A DNA stretch of 38,199 nucleotides. Source: Vibrio splendidus 12E03 (GTDB taxonomy: Bacteria; Pseudomonadota; Gammaproteobacteria; Enterobacterales; Vibrionaceae). The notes beneath the pieces are model-generated. The model did no database searches. It was given only the letters and a program-made list of their open reading frames with translations, and was not told the DNA's origin. Of the stretch, positions 1 through 7,941 are shown in pieces. The position numbers were made by a program, and so were the translations under genes. The DNA lies in assembly GCF_000272105.2 (NCBI RefSeq), contig NZ_AJZD02000002.1, forward strand, positions 1 through 38,199, given 5' to 3'. How positions within the stretch are numbered: position 1 is the first letter of the stretch; each line of letters opens with the position of its first letter.

Positions 1-79
1 TTGGTAACAAGTGTCGTCTACTCGACAATAGTTACTTAGGACAAACCAACATACTACATAGGAAATTTTTCCGGCTTAG

Positions 80-913
80 TTATTCGTTATCTTCACTCAA
101 CGCAAATTTGATCTCGTCTGAAGAGAACCCCTTTCGACTTAGCATCGCGTAAGCCTTAGAGCGTTCTTTATGATCGTTTAGGTCATAAGACTTCTTCTGC
201 AACTGTTCTAAACACGAAGAATAGAAATCTAGCTGCTCTTCATTAATCAATCGGTCGATGAGCGATGACAGCTCACTTGTGTCGATTTGTCGTTGTCTAA
301 GTTCTTGCTGAATGACGGTCAGGCCCTTGCCTTTACGAGCATACTTGAGCACCTCTTTTGCCAAATCGGCTTTCTCGGCCTTAATTTGAATATTACTTTT
401 CAGTTGATGCGCTTGTGGGTGCTGGTCAATCGCTACCTTAACTTGTTGATAGCTAAAGCCACGCTTTTGCAGTGTCGAAACCAGCTTTTCACGGCTCATG
501 GTAAAGCTTGAATAGTAGTGGTTGATTCGGTCTATCAAGATGGTTTGTTCATCAGTAGACTTTTCGAACGACACTTTATGGATGGCATCAGAAATCACTG
601 AATCGGTCAGACCCTTCTTCTTCAGTTTTTCGACAATGTATCGAGAACCAAATTCACCAGAGAAAGCTTGTTCCACGAATTGTTCTGCAAACACTTGGTC
701 AGACTTGAGATACCCGAAGCCTTTCAATGTCTCTAAAGTTTCATCGATCCATTCTTGATTGTCGGTTTTCACTTTGAGCTTCGCAATCAACTCGCTTTCC
801 GTCATGTCTCTCTGAGTTAAATGCCACATCGCAGAGTTCATAACGCTTTCAATTCGCGCCGCTTTTCTTACCGTTGTATTTCTAGTATTCGTTTTTTGCT
901 GTGAATCATCCAT
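80..913 (-). CDS. RecX-family protein, long form with apparent domain duplication
   Basis: A 277-aa soluble protein with no signal peptide. Residues about 27-110 carry the RecX pattern of three-helix repeats (AMWHLTQRDMTESELIAKL, then LKGFGYLKSDQVFAEQFVEQ and GSRYIVEKLKKKGL). Similar repeats recur at about 130-165 and 185-275 (for example AYAMLSRKGFSSDEIKFAL at the C-terminus). RecX proteins bind RecA filaments and modulate recombination and the SOS response. The usual proteobacterial RecX encoded beside recA is about 150-170 aa, so this looks like an expanded paralogue, and recA is not nearby. The ATG at 913 follows GGAAAG with a 10-base spacer. A terminator at 1011-1042 separates it from mscS upstream, so it is probably transcribed alone. 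The family call is fairly firm; a role in RecA control is inferred. Confidence 0.8.
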   Translation of the reverse strand: MDDSQQKTNTRNTTVRKAARIESVMNSAMWHLTQRDMTESELIAKLKVKTDNQEWIDETLETLKGFGYLKSDQVFAEQFVEQAFSGEFGSRYIVEKLKKKGLTDSVISDAIHKVSFEKSTDEQTILIDRINHYYSSFTMSREKLVSTLQKRGFSYQQVKVAIDQHPQAHQLKSNIQIKAEKADLAKEVLKYARKGKGLTVIQQELRQRQIDTSELSSLIDRLINEEQLDFYSSCLEQLQKKSYDLNDHKERSKAYAMLSRKGFSSDEIKFALSEDNE

Positions 914-1010
914 TCGATTTCAACTTTCCAGATTAAGCCTACCCCATCATAACGTAATTCTAAGGTGGTTGAGTGACATAAAAGAATGAAGCTCAACATA
1001 AGCGGCAGCC

Positions 1011-1042
1011 AATAAAAATGGACGCTTGTTCAGCGTCCATTT
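1011..1042 (-). terminator. Intrinsic terminator after the MscS gene
   Basis: A perfect 11-bp stem, AAATGGACGCT (1016-1026) with AGCGTCCATTT (1032-1042), encloses the loop TGTTC. Read on the minus strand it is followed by a run of T (complement of 1014-1018). It lies between the MscS gene and the recX-like gene and should separate the two transcripts. Confidence 0.85.
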
Positions 1043-1117
1043 GATATCACATTAAGAATGATGGCTCTAAGCCATGCTTAGCTTTTTCGTAATAGCTTTT
1101 CATACTAGATCTTTCGT

Positions 1118-2722
1118 TTAGTTCTCTTCGTGATTGTAAATATGTACATCTCGTTGAGGGAATGGAATCGTGATGCCTTCTTCATCGAAGCGTTTCTTCA
1201 CGGTTTCCGTTACATCCCAGTACACATCCCAATAGTCATCAGTCTTAACCCAAGGTCGTACTACGAAATCAACAGAAGACGTATTCAAGGTATGAAGCTT
1301 GATCATATGTTCTGGTTTTTTCAACACTAGAGGGTGCGCAACAATGATGTCGTTCAATACCGCTTTCGCTTTATCGATATCATCTGAGTAACCAATACCG
1401 AAAACCATATCAACACGTCTCACACGTTCTGCCGTGATGTTGTTGATCACGTCACCCCAGATCTTGTTATTTGGGATCACCAAGCGTTGGTTATCGATGG
1501 TTTGAACAGTCGTCGACACTAAGCTCATGTCTTTTACCGTGCCTTGCACACCCGCCACTTTAACCATGTCACCGACATCATAAGGACGGTAGATCAAGAT
1601 CATCAAACCCGATGCAAAGTTAGATAGTGTGTCTTGCAATGCGAAACCAATGATGACACCGGCTACACCGAAACCAGTAAGAAGAGGTGCTAGCTCTATC
1701 CCTATTTGAGACAGTGCAATAAGCAAACCGATAAACACGACTGCTTTAGATGCGATGGATACAAAGAAGTCCTGCATCAATACACTGAAGTCCATTTTAG
1801 AGTGCGAAACACTCTTACGAACGGTTTTGCGAGCCACGTTAGCAATAAGGCGAGTTACATACAAAATACCGAGAAACAGAGCAAGTTTAACGATAAAAGA
1901 AGGGGTATTTTCGAAAGCCCATGAACTGAACGAACGTAGCCAACCATCCAACAGTTCCAGTGCAACATCAACATCCAACACATCGGCGTTAATGTCGCCT
2001 GTCGTCGCTAACAAAACACGTTTATATGAAGTCACATCCACGCCAAACGGTTCCATTAGCGTGATGGTTTCTTCTAAGCTCGCGACCATAACGCTAGTAC
2101 GCTCGCTGAAACGCTCAAGCTCCTTTTTAATGATCGCTTTCTCTTCTTCATTCACAAAAGACAAACGCGCTTCTAGATCTTGTCGCTGTGTGTCTGTGTA
2201 AAGAATGGCATTAGTCAGGTATTTAGAACGAGCAACTAACGCCGTTTTAAGTTCACCTTCAGGAACAGAAACATCAACACCACGCTCTTTCGACCAATTT
2301 AAGGTCTTAGCAAGCTGCTGATAATAGACATCCATCATTCCGATTCGTTTTTGAATACGCAATTCAAGGCGTTTTTTAGCGTCACCCTCAGCGGAACGAT
2401 TTTCTTTACTCATTGAAACGATTTTAGTTTCATTCAATGACAGCAATTTTTGTAGCAGTTCAACCTGCTGAGCAAGAGTGACATCCAGCCCCTCTTTTTT
2501 ATCTGACGATAGCTGTGAAAAAATCTCTTCGCGTAGACCCTGATTCTTACGCCTTAAGATATCTTCAAGAAAGGGTTTCTCAGCATCATGCGCCGTTTCT
2601 AATGTTGCTAGATCGAGCATTAACTGATCTTGTACTTCTGCGATTTTCTCAACGCTCTGCGCATAACTTCCAAATGCGACAAACGCCAACATTAACAATA
2701 GACAACGCCAAACCTTCATCAT
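1118..2722 (-). CDS. MscS-family mechanosensitive ion channel with periplasmic N-terminal domain
   Basis: A 534-aa protein. An N-terminal signal peptide (hydrophobic residues 5-20, ending near SYAQ) precedes a long charged helical region (about 25-255), probably a periplasmic coiled coil. Membrane segments follow at about 275-295 and 325-375. The MscS pore and beta domain is clear: GFALQDTLSNFASGLMI, then RPYDVGDMVKVAGVQGTV and RLVIPNNKIWGDVI, and a C-terminal alpha/beta domain ending near PFPQRDVHIY. MscS channels open under membrane tension and release solutes in hypo-osmotic shock. The ATG at 2722 has AGGA six bases upstream. At 534 aa it is longer than E. coli MscS (about 286 aa) because of the N-terminal extension. 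Its exact subfamily is not assigned. Confidence 0.9.
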   Translation of the reverse strand: MMKVWRCLLLMLAFVAFGSYAQSVEKIAEVQDQLMLDLATLETAHDAEKPFLEDILRRKNQGLREEIFSQLSSDKKEGLDVTLAQQVELLQKLLSLNETKIVSMSKENRSAEGDAKKRLELRIQKRIGMMDVYYQQLAKTLNWSKERGVDVSVPEGELKTALVARSKYLTNAILYTDTQRQDLEARLSFVNEEEKAIIKKELERFSERTSVMVASLEETITLMEPFGVDVTSYKRVLLATTGDINADVLDVDVALELLDGWLRSFSSWAFENTPSFIVKLALFLGILYVTRLIANVARKTVRKSVSHSKMDFSVLMQDFFVSIASKAVVFIGLLIALSQIGIELAPLLTGFGVAGVIIGFALQDTLSNFASGLMILIYRPYDVGDMVKVAGVQGTVKDMSLVSTTVQTIDNQRLVIPNNKIWGDVINNITAERVRRVDMVFGIGYSDDIDKAKAVLNDIIVAHPLVLKKPEHMIKLHTLNTSSVDFVVRPWVKTDDYWDVYWDVTETVKKRFDEEGITIPFPQRDVHIYNHEEN

Positions 2723-2973
2723 ATTAATTCCTATTACTGTCTAAATTGACCCTATAAATAGTAGTAAAAAGAATATGGATAACAAGCATTTAAACGTATG
2801 TTATGTTAAAAATTCGTAAATTATCAGCCTGCTTCTAATATTTGAGAGTTCCAATCCCCTCTTATGACCTGTAGAGTACGCATCCAACAAAGAACAACAG
2901 CCAATATCTTCATTCGAGCACAGCACTAAAGCGCCCTAAATACGATGTTGGCTCACAGCAAGAGAGCATAAAA

Positions 2974-3222
2974 ATGAACAACGAACTTGATATTATTGAG
3001 TCTCTAGAAGAACTAGAGCAATTCCTAATTTCAGTGGAAGCTGGCGGTTTAGGCCTTGAAGGCGTTGAAGGTGTTGGTATGGCGACTAACAACTCTGACG
3101 GTCGTCACTTCGTTGCTGTATTCAACAGCAGCCACAAAGTTCTGCTTGCTCGCTGGATCAGCAAAGAAGTTTTTGAAAATGGTAAAGACTTGGTACGTAA
3201 CGGCCCTCGTCGTAATCACTAA
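2974..3222 (+). CDS. Small conserved-looking hypothetical protein (82 aa)
   Basis: I do not recognise a family. The protein is acidic at the N-terminus (MNNELDIIESLEELEQFL), has a glycine-rich middle (GGLGLEGVEGVGMATN), then a likely beta-rich part (FVAVFNSSHKVLLARWI), and ends in a basic NGPRRNH tail. There is no signal peptide or membrane segment. GAGAG stands about nine bases before the ATG, codon use resembles the neighbours, and a strong terminator follows directly at 3247-3286. Together these argue for a real single-gene transcript. It is divergent from the MscS gene, with 251 bases between them that should hold both promoters. Confidence 0.75.
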   Translation: MNNELDIIESLEELEQFLISVEAGGLGLEGVEGVGMATNNSDGRHFVAVFNSSHKVLLARWISKEVFENGKDLVRNGPRRNH

Positions 3223-3246
3223 GAATTTTCAATAACACCAATGATC

Positions 3247-3286
3247 AAAGCCCAACAAGATCATCTACGATCAGTTGGGCTTTTTT
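3247..3286 (+). terminator. Intrinsic terminator after the 82-aa gene
   Basis: The stem AAGCCCAAC (3248-3256) pairs with GTTGGGCTT (3274-3282), with GATC/GATC pairing possible inside the loop, followed by a six-T run (3281-3286). Confidence 0.85.
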
Positions 3287-3560
3287 GTATCGCGCCATCG
3301 ATAATTAATAACTCGAGTCCAAAAAAACTACTCTATACAGAATAACTTCGCGATAACTGCCAGTTGTTGTGAACTTTAGCTAGAGCCCAATGTCGTATTC
3401 GCGTGAATTGGTGTTCATGCGTCGTTTATCGTGTATCGCTCATTTATACCTAGTTTCACTTTAACAATTTTATGACTTGTGGCACGAAGAGAACTTATCT
3501 AAGCTAGCCACAATTCAACGAGCTCGTTTTAACAACTAACTGATTTGATTACTGACTAAT
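3287..3560. other. Intergenic region before the scs-type cluster
   Basis: This 274-base gap, the tail of a 338-base stretch without a clear gene, should contain the promoter for the cluster downstream. The only symmetrical element I see is a perfect 12-bp palindrome, AACGAGCTCGTT (3517-3528), 33 bases before the TTG at 3561. I could not make a convincing -35/-10 pair. I see no open reading frame with a ribosome site here. Confidence 0.4.
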
Positions 3561-4049
3561 TTGCTGAACACATCGCTACTTTTCTTATCTACACAGAATC
3601 GCCGACAAAAGCATTCGCTTTGGGCGCTCTTCCTGACTGGACTGGTTATCGTAACTTGTCTGGCGAGTACTCTGTCCATAAAGAAAGTATCGTTATCTAC
3701 ATCCGCTAACGGCCAATCAGTCCTAGTTGGTGCACAAAATCATACAGAAACCAGTAATCCTCAAACCGACATTGCTTCTTCTGAAAAAATGGCCAACCTG
3801 TACGCCAGTGTTTTCGGTTTAGAAGCCTCTAAAATGTTAACGTCTCCCAATTCAAGTTCATGCAGCCTGAGTTCGAAAATGCTGACCTTTGCCGCCCCAA
3901 AAACCGGCTGGCTGATCCCATTCGTACTGATTATTGCAGTTGCATTTAACTTACCACCTCACATCTCGAGATTATCTAGAGACAATCATCGCTCCTCTCG
4001 ACCTACAAAACACCGACTACATCTAAAGCATTGTATATTTAGAGAGTAA
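3561..4049 (+). CDS. Putative small membrane protein upstream of scsB, start uncertain
   Basis: An open frame of 162 codons that I cannot place in a family. It shows a hydrophobic segment at about 22-40 (WALFLTGLVIVTCLAS), a polar stretch of about 70 residues with one cysteine (NSSSCSL), a second hydrophobic segment at about 115-133 (GWLIPFVLIIAVAFNLP) and a strongly basic, histidine-rich tail ending LHLKHCIFRE. This suggests two membrane spans with a periplasmic loop. There is no in-frame ATG until codon 77. The available starts are CTG (3552), TTG (3561) and CTG (3564), none with a good Shine-Dalgarno sequence. It ends 47 bases before scsB, in the same direction. Codon use looks coding. It is either an alternative-start gene of the redox cluster or a 5'-damaged one. 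Confidence 0.55.
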   Translation: MLNTSLLFLSTQNRRQKHSLWALFLTGLVIVTCLASTLSIKKVSLSTSANGQSVLVGAQNHTETSNPQTDIASSEKMANLYASVFGLEASKMLTSPNSSSCSLSSKMLTFAAPKTGWLIPFVLIIAVAFNLPPHISRLSRDNHRSSRPTKHRLHLKHCIFRE

Positions 4050-4096
4050 ATAACCGGGCTACTACACCCTTTTATTTATTTTTTGGAGATACATTT

Positions 4097-6208
4097 GTGT
4101 ACAACACACTACTAACTAAGTTTGTCGATTCATTGGCATTCTCTATGCGTACATGCGCGAAAACCTTAGTCACTGCCCTTTTGGTTATGACGTCATTTAC
4201 CGCCTTGGCTCAAACCACGGGCTGGATAAGCGTGCCTGAGCATCCGCCTGTAAAAATGCGAATGATGTCGACGGGTGAACAGTCGGATGACGGCTCTAAG
4301 ATTCAAACCGTGCTCGATGTCGTACTCGACGGCGACTGGAAAACCTATTGGCGCAGCCCAGGCGAAGGTGGCATTCCGCCAAGCTGGGACTGGTCTGGTT
4401 CAACAAACATTGAGTCAGTAGAGTGGCACTGGCCGATACCTAAATACTACGAGCAGCTTGACGTCATGACGTTAGGCTACAAAAAACATGTCAGCTTTCC
4501 TGTCACTTTATCCCTGAAAGACAACACGAAGCCTGCGATATTCAGGGCATCGTTTACCTTTCCGTCGTGTACCAATATCTGTGTGTTAACCGATTACGAT
4601 ATCGAACTGCCGATTGACCCACAAACTTTAGCGCTCGATGAAGAAGCGATGTTCTTGTTCAACCAAGGCATGAGCCAATCTCCACGAGAAGCTAATCGCA
4701 CTTCAGTCAATGGTCTATTTTGGGACAAGAGCAAACAGCAACTGGTTACTCAGCTGACAAGTAAAAATGGCTGGGATAAGCCGATGGTGTTGATTGACGG
4801 GCAAGAAGTGATTGATGACTTCTTCTCTCAACCAAGCGTCCACATCGCAGACAATACAATGACGGCCGTATTTGATGTGAGCAACTGGATAGGTGAAGTC
4901 GACTTAACGGACCGTAACGTGAGTGTCACCGTTTCAGACACTAATTTCGCCGAAGAGATGACGGCCCAAGTTGGCTCAGAACCGATCGCTTACCAAACAA
5001 GCAACAACGGCTTTTTGGCGATGATAGGCTTCGCTTTAATTGGTGGTTTGATCCTCAACATCATGCCATGTGTGTTGCCAGTCTTAGGAATGAAATTAAA
5101 CAGCATCATTCAAAACCAAGGTGCATCCAATCGTCATATCCGACTCTCATTCTTAGCTTCTGCTTCAGGTGTCATTACATCATTTGCGCTGTTAGCCCTA
5201 GGTATGACCGCACTAAAAATGGGTGGTAATGCGATTGGTTGGGGAATCCAATTCCAAAACGTTTGGTTCATCGGGTTCATGCTGATCATCACTTTGCTGT
5301 TCTCGATTAACCTGCTTGGGTTATTCGAATTCAGACTACCATCAGGTTTAAACACTTGGATGGCAACCAAAGGTGATGACTCACATTCAGGCCACTTTGT
5401 TCAAGGCATGTTTGCAACGCTGTTAGCAACGCCATGTAGCGCGCCATTCCTAGGAACCGCTGTCGCGTATGCACTCGGAGCAAGCTACCAAGAGCTATGG
5501 GCAATCTTCATCGCGCTCGGTATCGGTATGAGTGCGCCTTGGTTGATCTTTGCGCTATTCCCAAGCCTAACCAAATTGCTTCCAAAGCCTGGGGCGTGGA
5601 TGTTCAAAGTTAAGCTGGTATTTGGCTTAATGATGTTCATTACCAGCCTATGGCTAACAAGCCTCCTTAGCCCATTCATTGGTAAATTCCCAACTATCTT
5701 GTTGTCACTGTTTATCGTGATTTCAGTATTGGTTTGGATTGGCCGTAAGTTGGGTCGCAAGGTGCTTATTCCTATCGTCGCAACCACAACCTTGATGTTT
5801 GGTGCTGCATTGATCGTCGGTAGTGTCACCGCTGATAACTGGGCGACTCCGATTGTTGACGATCTCGCTTGGCAAAAGCTGGATGCGAAGCAAATCCCTC
5901 AGCTCGTTGATGAAGGCAAAACGGTGTTTGTTGATGTAACTGCTGATTGGTGTATCACTTGTAAAGCCAACAAGATCGGCGTCATCCTTCAAGACCCTGT
6001 CTACAGCCACCTACAGCAAGAAGACATTGTTTTGATGAAAGGTGATTGGACAACACCAAGTGAAAGTGTCACTCAATACTTACAAAGTAATGGGCGATTT
6101 GGTGTGCCATTTAATATCGTCTACGGTCCGAGCTATAAAAGCGGTATTCCACTGCCTGTCATTCTCAACAGTGACACTGTCGTTCAAGCCATCGACGCTG
6201 CGAGATAA
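4097..6208 (+). CDS. scsB: ScsB/DsbD-like protein-disulfide reductase
   Basis: A 703-aa inner-membrane thiol-disulfide carrier. The signal peptide ends near ALAQ (about residue 39). The periplasmic N-terminal domain contains SCTNIC (about 156-161). The membrane domain has the two buried cysteines of the DsbD/CcdA fold, in NIMPCVLPVLGMK (about 325) and LLATPCSAPFLG (about 445). The C-terminal thioredoxin-like domain carries WCITCK (about 618-623). These proteins pass electrons from cytoplasmic thioredoxin to periplasmic partners. The start is GTG, fixed by GGAG eight bases upstream. The TlpA-like gene follows three bases after the stop and a DsbA-like gene comes next, the Scs set known for copper tolerance. 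ScsB is preferred over DsbD because of this context and the long N-terminal domain. Confidence 0.85.
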   Translation: MYNTLLTKFVDSLAFSMRTCAKTLVTALLVMTSFTALAQTTGWISVPEHPPVKMRMMSTGEQSDDGSKIQTVLDVVLDGDWKTYWRSPGEGGIPPSWDWSGSTNIESVEWHWPIPKYYEQLDVMTLGYKKHVSFPVTLSLKDNTKPAIFRASFTFPSCTNICVLTDYDIELPIDPQTLALDEEAMFLFNQGMSQSPREANRTSVNGLFWDKSKQQLVTQLTSKNGWDKPMVLIDGQEVIDDFFSQPSVHIADNTMTAVFDVSNWIGEVDLTDRNVSVTVSDTNFAEEMTAQVGSEPIAYQTSNNGFLAMIGFALIGGLILNIMPCVLPVLGMKLNSIIQNQGASNRHIRLSFLASASGVITSFALLALGMTALKMGGNAIGWGIQFQNVWFIGFMLIITLLFSINLLGLFEFRLPSGLNTWMATKGDDSHSGHFVQGMFATLLATPCSAPFLGTAVAYALGASYQELWAIFIALGIGMSAPWLIFALFPSLTKLLPKPGAWMFKVKLVFGLMMFITSLWLTSLLSPFIGKFPTILLSLFIVISVLVWIGRKLGRKVLIPIVATTTLMFGAALIVGSVTADNWATPIVDDLAWQKLDAKQIPQLVDEGKTVFVDVTADWCITCKANKIGVILQDPVYSHLQQEDIVLMKGDWTTPSESVTQYLQSNGRFGVPFNIVYGPSYKSGIPLPVILNSDTVVQAIDAAR

Positions 6209-6211
6209 CTG

Positions 6212-6781
6212 ATGAAGACTCCCAACAATGAAGAGAAATCTAGCACGATTGAAGACGACGCTGTAAAGGGTGAGGCCAAAAAGCCAAGTCGTCTTAAGAA
6301 GTGGGGAAAGGAACTGGTTTCAATGATATTGATCGTTGGCGTGGTTTCATTTGCCATGGACTTTTATCACAGCAGAAGCATGCCTCAAGGCGACGCGATT
6401 CCAATTGTGGGTCAATCGCTCCAAGGGGAAGATATTGATGTTATCGAGCTAAGCAAAAACGGTAAGCCCGTTATTGTCTATTTTTGGGCGACTTGGTGCA
6501 GCGCATGCAAATTGGTGAGCCCGACGGTTAATAGCTTCAGCGACTCCCATCAAGTAGTTTCTGTCGCACTTTCATCTGGTCCAGACGAACGTGTTCAGCG
6601 CTTCTTAGACGCCAAAGATTATGACTTCCCTGTTATCAATGATCTTTCTGGATCAATCAGCAGAAGTTGGGGCGTTAATGTCACTCCAAGCATCGTCATC
6701 ATCAAAGACGGAAAGATCAGCAGTATCGCAACAGGCGTTACTTCTCCTATAGGGCTGTGGTTAAGAACCTACTTTGCTTAA
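6212..6781 (+). CDS. scsD: ScsD-like membrane-anchored thioredoxin (TlpA/ResA family)
   Basis: A 189-aa protein. A charged cytoplasmic N-terminus (about 1-30) is followed by one membrane segment (about 33-50, VSMILIVGVVSFAMDF) and a periplasmic thioredoxin fold. The active site is WCSAC at about residues 94-98 (YFWATWCSACKLVSP), and VTPSIVII carries the conserved cis-proline. The ATG lies three bases after the scsB stop, so translation is probably coupled. Proteins of this type are reduced by ScsB/DsbD and act on periplasmic disulfides. The order here is B-D-C, whereas the classic enterobacterial order is scsB-scsC-scsD. A general TlpA-family oxidoreductase is the conservative alternative. 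Confidence 0.8.
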   Translation: MKTPNNEEKSSTIEDDAVKGEAKKPSRLKKWGKELVSMILIVGVVSFAMDFYHSRSMPQGDAIPIVGQSLQGEDIDVIELSKNGKPVIVYFWATWCSACKLVSPTVNSFSDSHQVVSVALSSGPDERVQRFLDAKDYDFPVINDLSGSISRSWGVNVTPSIVIIKDGKISSIATGVTSPIGLWLRTYFA

Positions 6782-6854
6782 CTCGCTCACAAAGAAAAAC
6801 AGAGCAAAGCTAAGTGAATAAACCGACTCAGTCAGTTTAACAAACAATATTAAT

Positions 6855-6880
6855 GTGAGCGCAACCCAATAAGCGCTCAC
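6855..6880 (+). other. Hairpin between scsD and scsC
   Basis: Perfect 8-bp inverted repeat GTGAGCGC (6855-6862) / GCGCTCAC (6873-6880) with a 10-base loop, in the 127-base gap between the two genes. No T-run follows, so it is not a standard terminator. It may be an RNA-processing or stabilising stem, or an operator for a second promoter before scsC. Confidence 0.5.
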
Positions 6881-6908
6881 GATTATCACGAATTAGAGAA
6901 AAGACAAT

Positions 6909-7628
6909 ATGAAAAAGCATCTGATAAGCGCACTGATTTTAGGCTCATTAATGAGTACTAATGCCTTCGCAGAATTAAACAAAGAACAAACTCAACAACT
7001 TGAAGAAATTAATCAATTCCTGAAGGAAAACCCATCGACGATCTCTGGATTGCATACCAGTTTAGAGCAGTACGTAGCAGGTCAAGAGCAAACGAAAAAA
7101 GCCCAAGCGGAAAGCCATGATTGGTTATACAACAATGACGCCCACCCAATCACGGGCAATCCGGATGGCAAATCGGTCATCATTAACTTTACCGACTATA
7201 ACTGCCCTTACTGTAAGCGCTTGGAAAAAGGCTTGGTTCAATTAGCCTCTGAAAACAGCGACATTAAAGTGATCAACGTGTACTTATCGTTTAAGCAGCA
7301 ACAGGTTTCGGGGCTAGACACCAACGCGGCGCTATACGCGATGAAAGTATGGAAAGATAACCCAGAAGCATTCCCTGAAGTTGATAGATTGCTGATGGCG
7401 AAAAGCGGTATTCACTCGAAAAGCTCACTAGAAGCAGTCGCCAAGAAGACGGGAACAGAGGCGGAGCTAAAAACAACTCAAGAACAAAACCAGGTTCTAA
7501 CCACTAACCATCAAACGTTCAGTGCACTAGGCTTAACGGGCACTCCAACCATGATGATGAACGGAAATGTTTTACCAGGATATGTGCCTTATGACCGATT
7601 AAAAGAGATCGTGGATGACGCTTTTTAA
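6909..7628 (+). CDS. scsC: ScsC-like periplasmic DsbA-family thiol oxidoreductase
   Basis: A 239-aa protein with a cleavable signal peptide (MKKHLISALILGSLMSTNAF, cleavage near NAFA-EL). An N-terminal helical region (about 22-75, rich in Gln, Glu and Lys) precedes the DsbA/DsbG-type thioredoxin fold. The active site is CPYC (about 99-102) in NFTDYNCPYCKRLEKGL, and the cis-proline loop is GLTGTPTMMMNG near the C-terminus. In ScsC proteins the N-terminal helices make oligomers and the catalytic domain shuffles disulfides with ScsB as reductant. The gene follows scsB-scsD in the same direction after a 127-base gap containing a hairpin, and a terminator follows at 7670-7703. DsbA-family membership is certain; the ScsC assignment rests on context and the N-terminal helices. 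Confidence 0.82.
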   Translation: MKKHLISALILGSLMSTNAFAELNKEQTQQLEEINQFLKENPSTISGLHTSLEQYVAGQEQTKKAQAESHDWLYNNDAHPITGNPDGKSVIINFTDYNCPYCKRLEKGLVQLASENSDIKVINVYLSFKQQQVSGLDTNAALYAMKVWKDNPEAFPEVDRLLMAKSGIHSKSSLEAVAKKTGTEAELKTTQEQNQVLTTNHQTFSALGLTGTPTMMMNGNVLPGYVPYDRLKEIVDDAF

Positions 7629-7669
7629 TCGAGTGTAGATAGAGATAAAGATTCAAAAGAGAAGTAATA

Positions 7670-7703
7670 AAAAGCCGACCGGTGTAACTCGCAGTCGGCT
7701 TTT
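7670..7703 (+). terminator. Intrinsic terminator of the scs cluster
   Basis: AAAAGCCGAC (7670-7679) pairs with GTCGGCTTTT (7694-7703), 42 bases after the scsC stop, ending in a short T-run. Confidence 0.75.
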
Positions 7704-7858
7704 GATGAGCTTAAGGTAATGTTTTCAATATTGTTTTTGAAACAGAAAAGCAGTCGAAGTGTCACTATCTTGCAATGGATTCTTAATCTAGCCTCGCTAC
7801 TCTAAAAGCAGTTCTCTCGATGAGTCCAAGACGTGCTTACTCTAGACAACTGTCCTTT
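7704..7858 (+). other. Non-coding stretch ahead of an orphan terminator, possible small RNA
   Basis: The scs cluster already ends at 7703, and the next gene is on the other strand and ends at 7942. About 155 bases with no recognisable reading frame lead into a very strong plus-strand terminator (7859-7884). Either that is a back-up terminator or this stretch encodes a small RNA of up to about 180 nt. I could not identify a convincing promoter and recognise no known Vibrio sRNA, so this is only a candidate. Confidence 0.3.
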
Positions 7859-7884
7859 GACCGAGCCTAGCTCGGTCTTTTTTT
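7859..7884 (+). terminator. Strong orphan intrinsic terminator
   Basis: Perfect 8-bp stem GACCGAGC (7859-7866) / GCTCGGTC (7870-7877), triloop CTA, then seven T (7878-7884). There is no T-run on the other strand, so it acts rightward and does not serve the minus-strand hydrolase gene next to it. Confidence 0.85.
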
Positions 7885-7941
7885 ACGTGTTTTAGATAAC
7901 AACACAGTGCATTAACACGGAAACGTCCAACCGACTGAGCC

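Noticed and set aside
1755..2201. 148-codon plus-strand frame opposite the MscS gene
   Set aside because: Shadow of a well supported gene; Ser/Thr/Arg-rich composition without motifs.
3480..3496. TGGCACG resembling a sigma-54 -24 element before the scs cluster
   Set aside because: The -12 GC dinucleotide is missing at the required spacing.
5485..5829. 114-codon minus-strand frame inside scsB
   Set aside because: Antisense to the conserved membrane domain of ScsB; no motifs or start signals.
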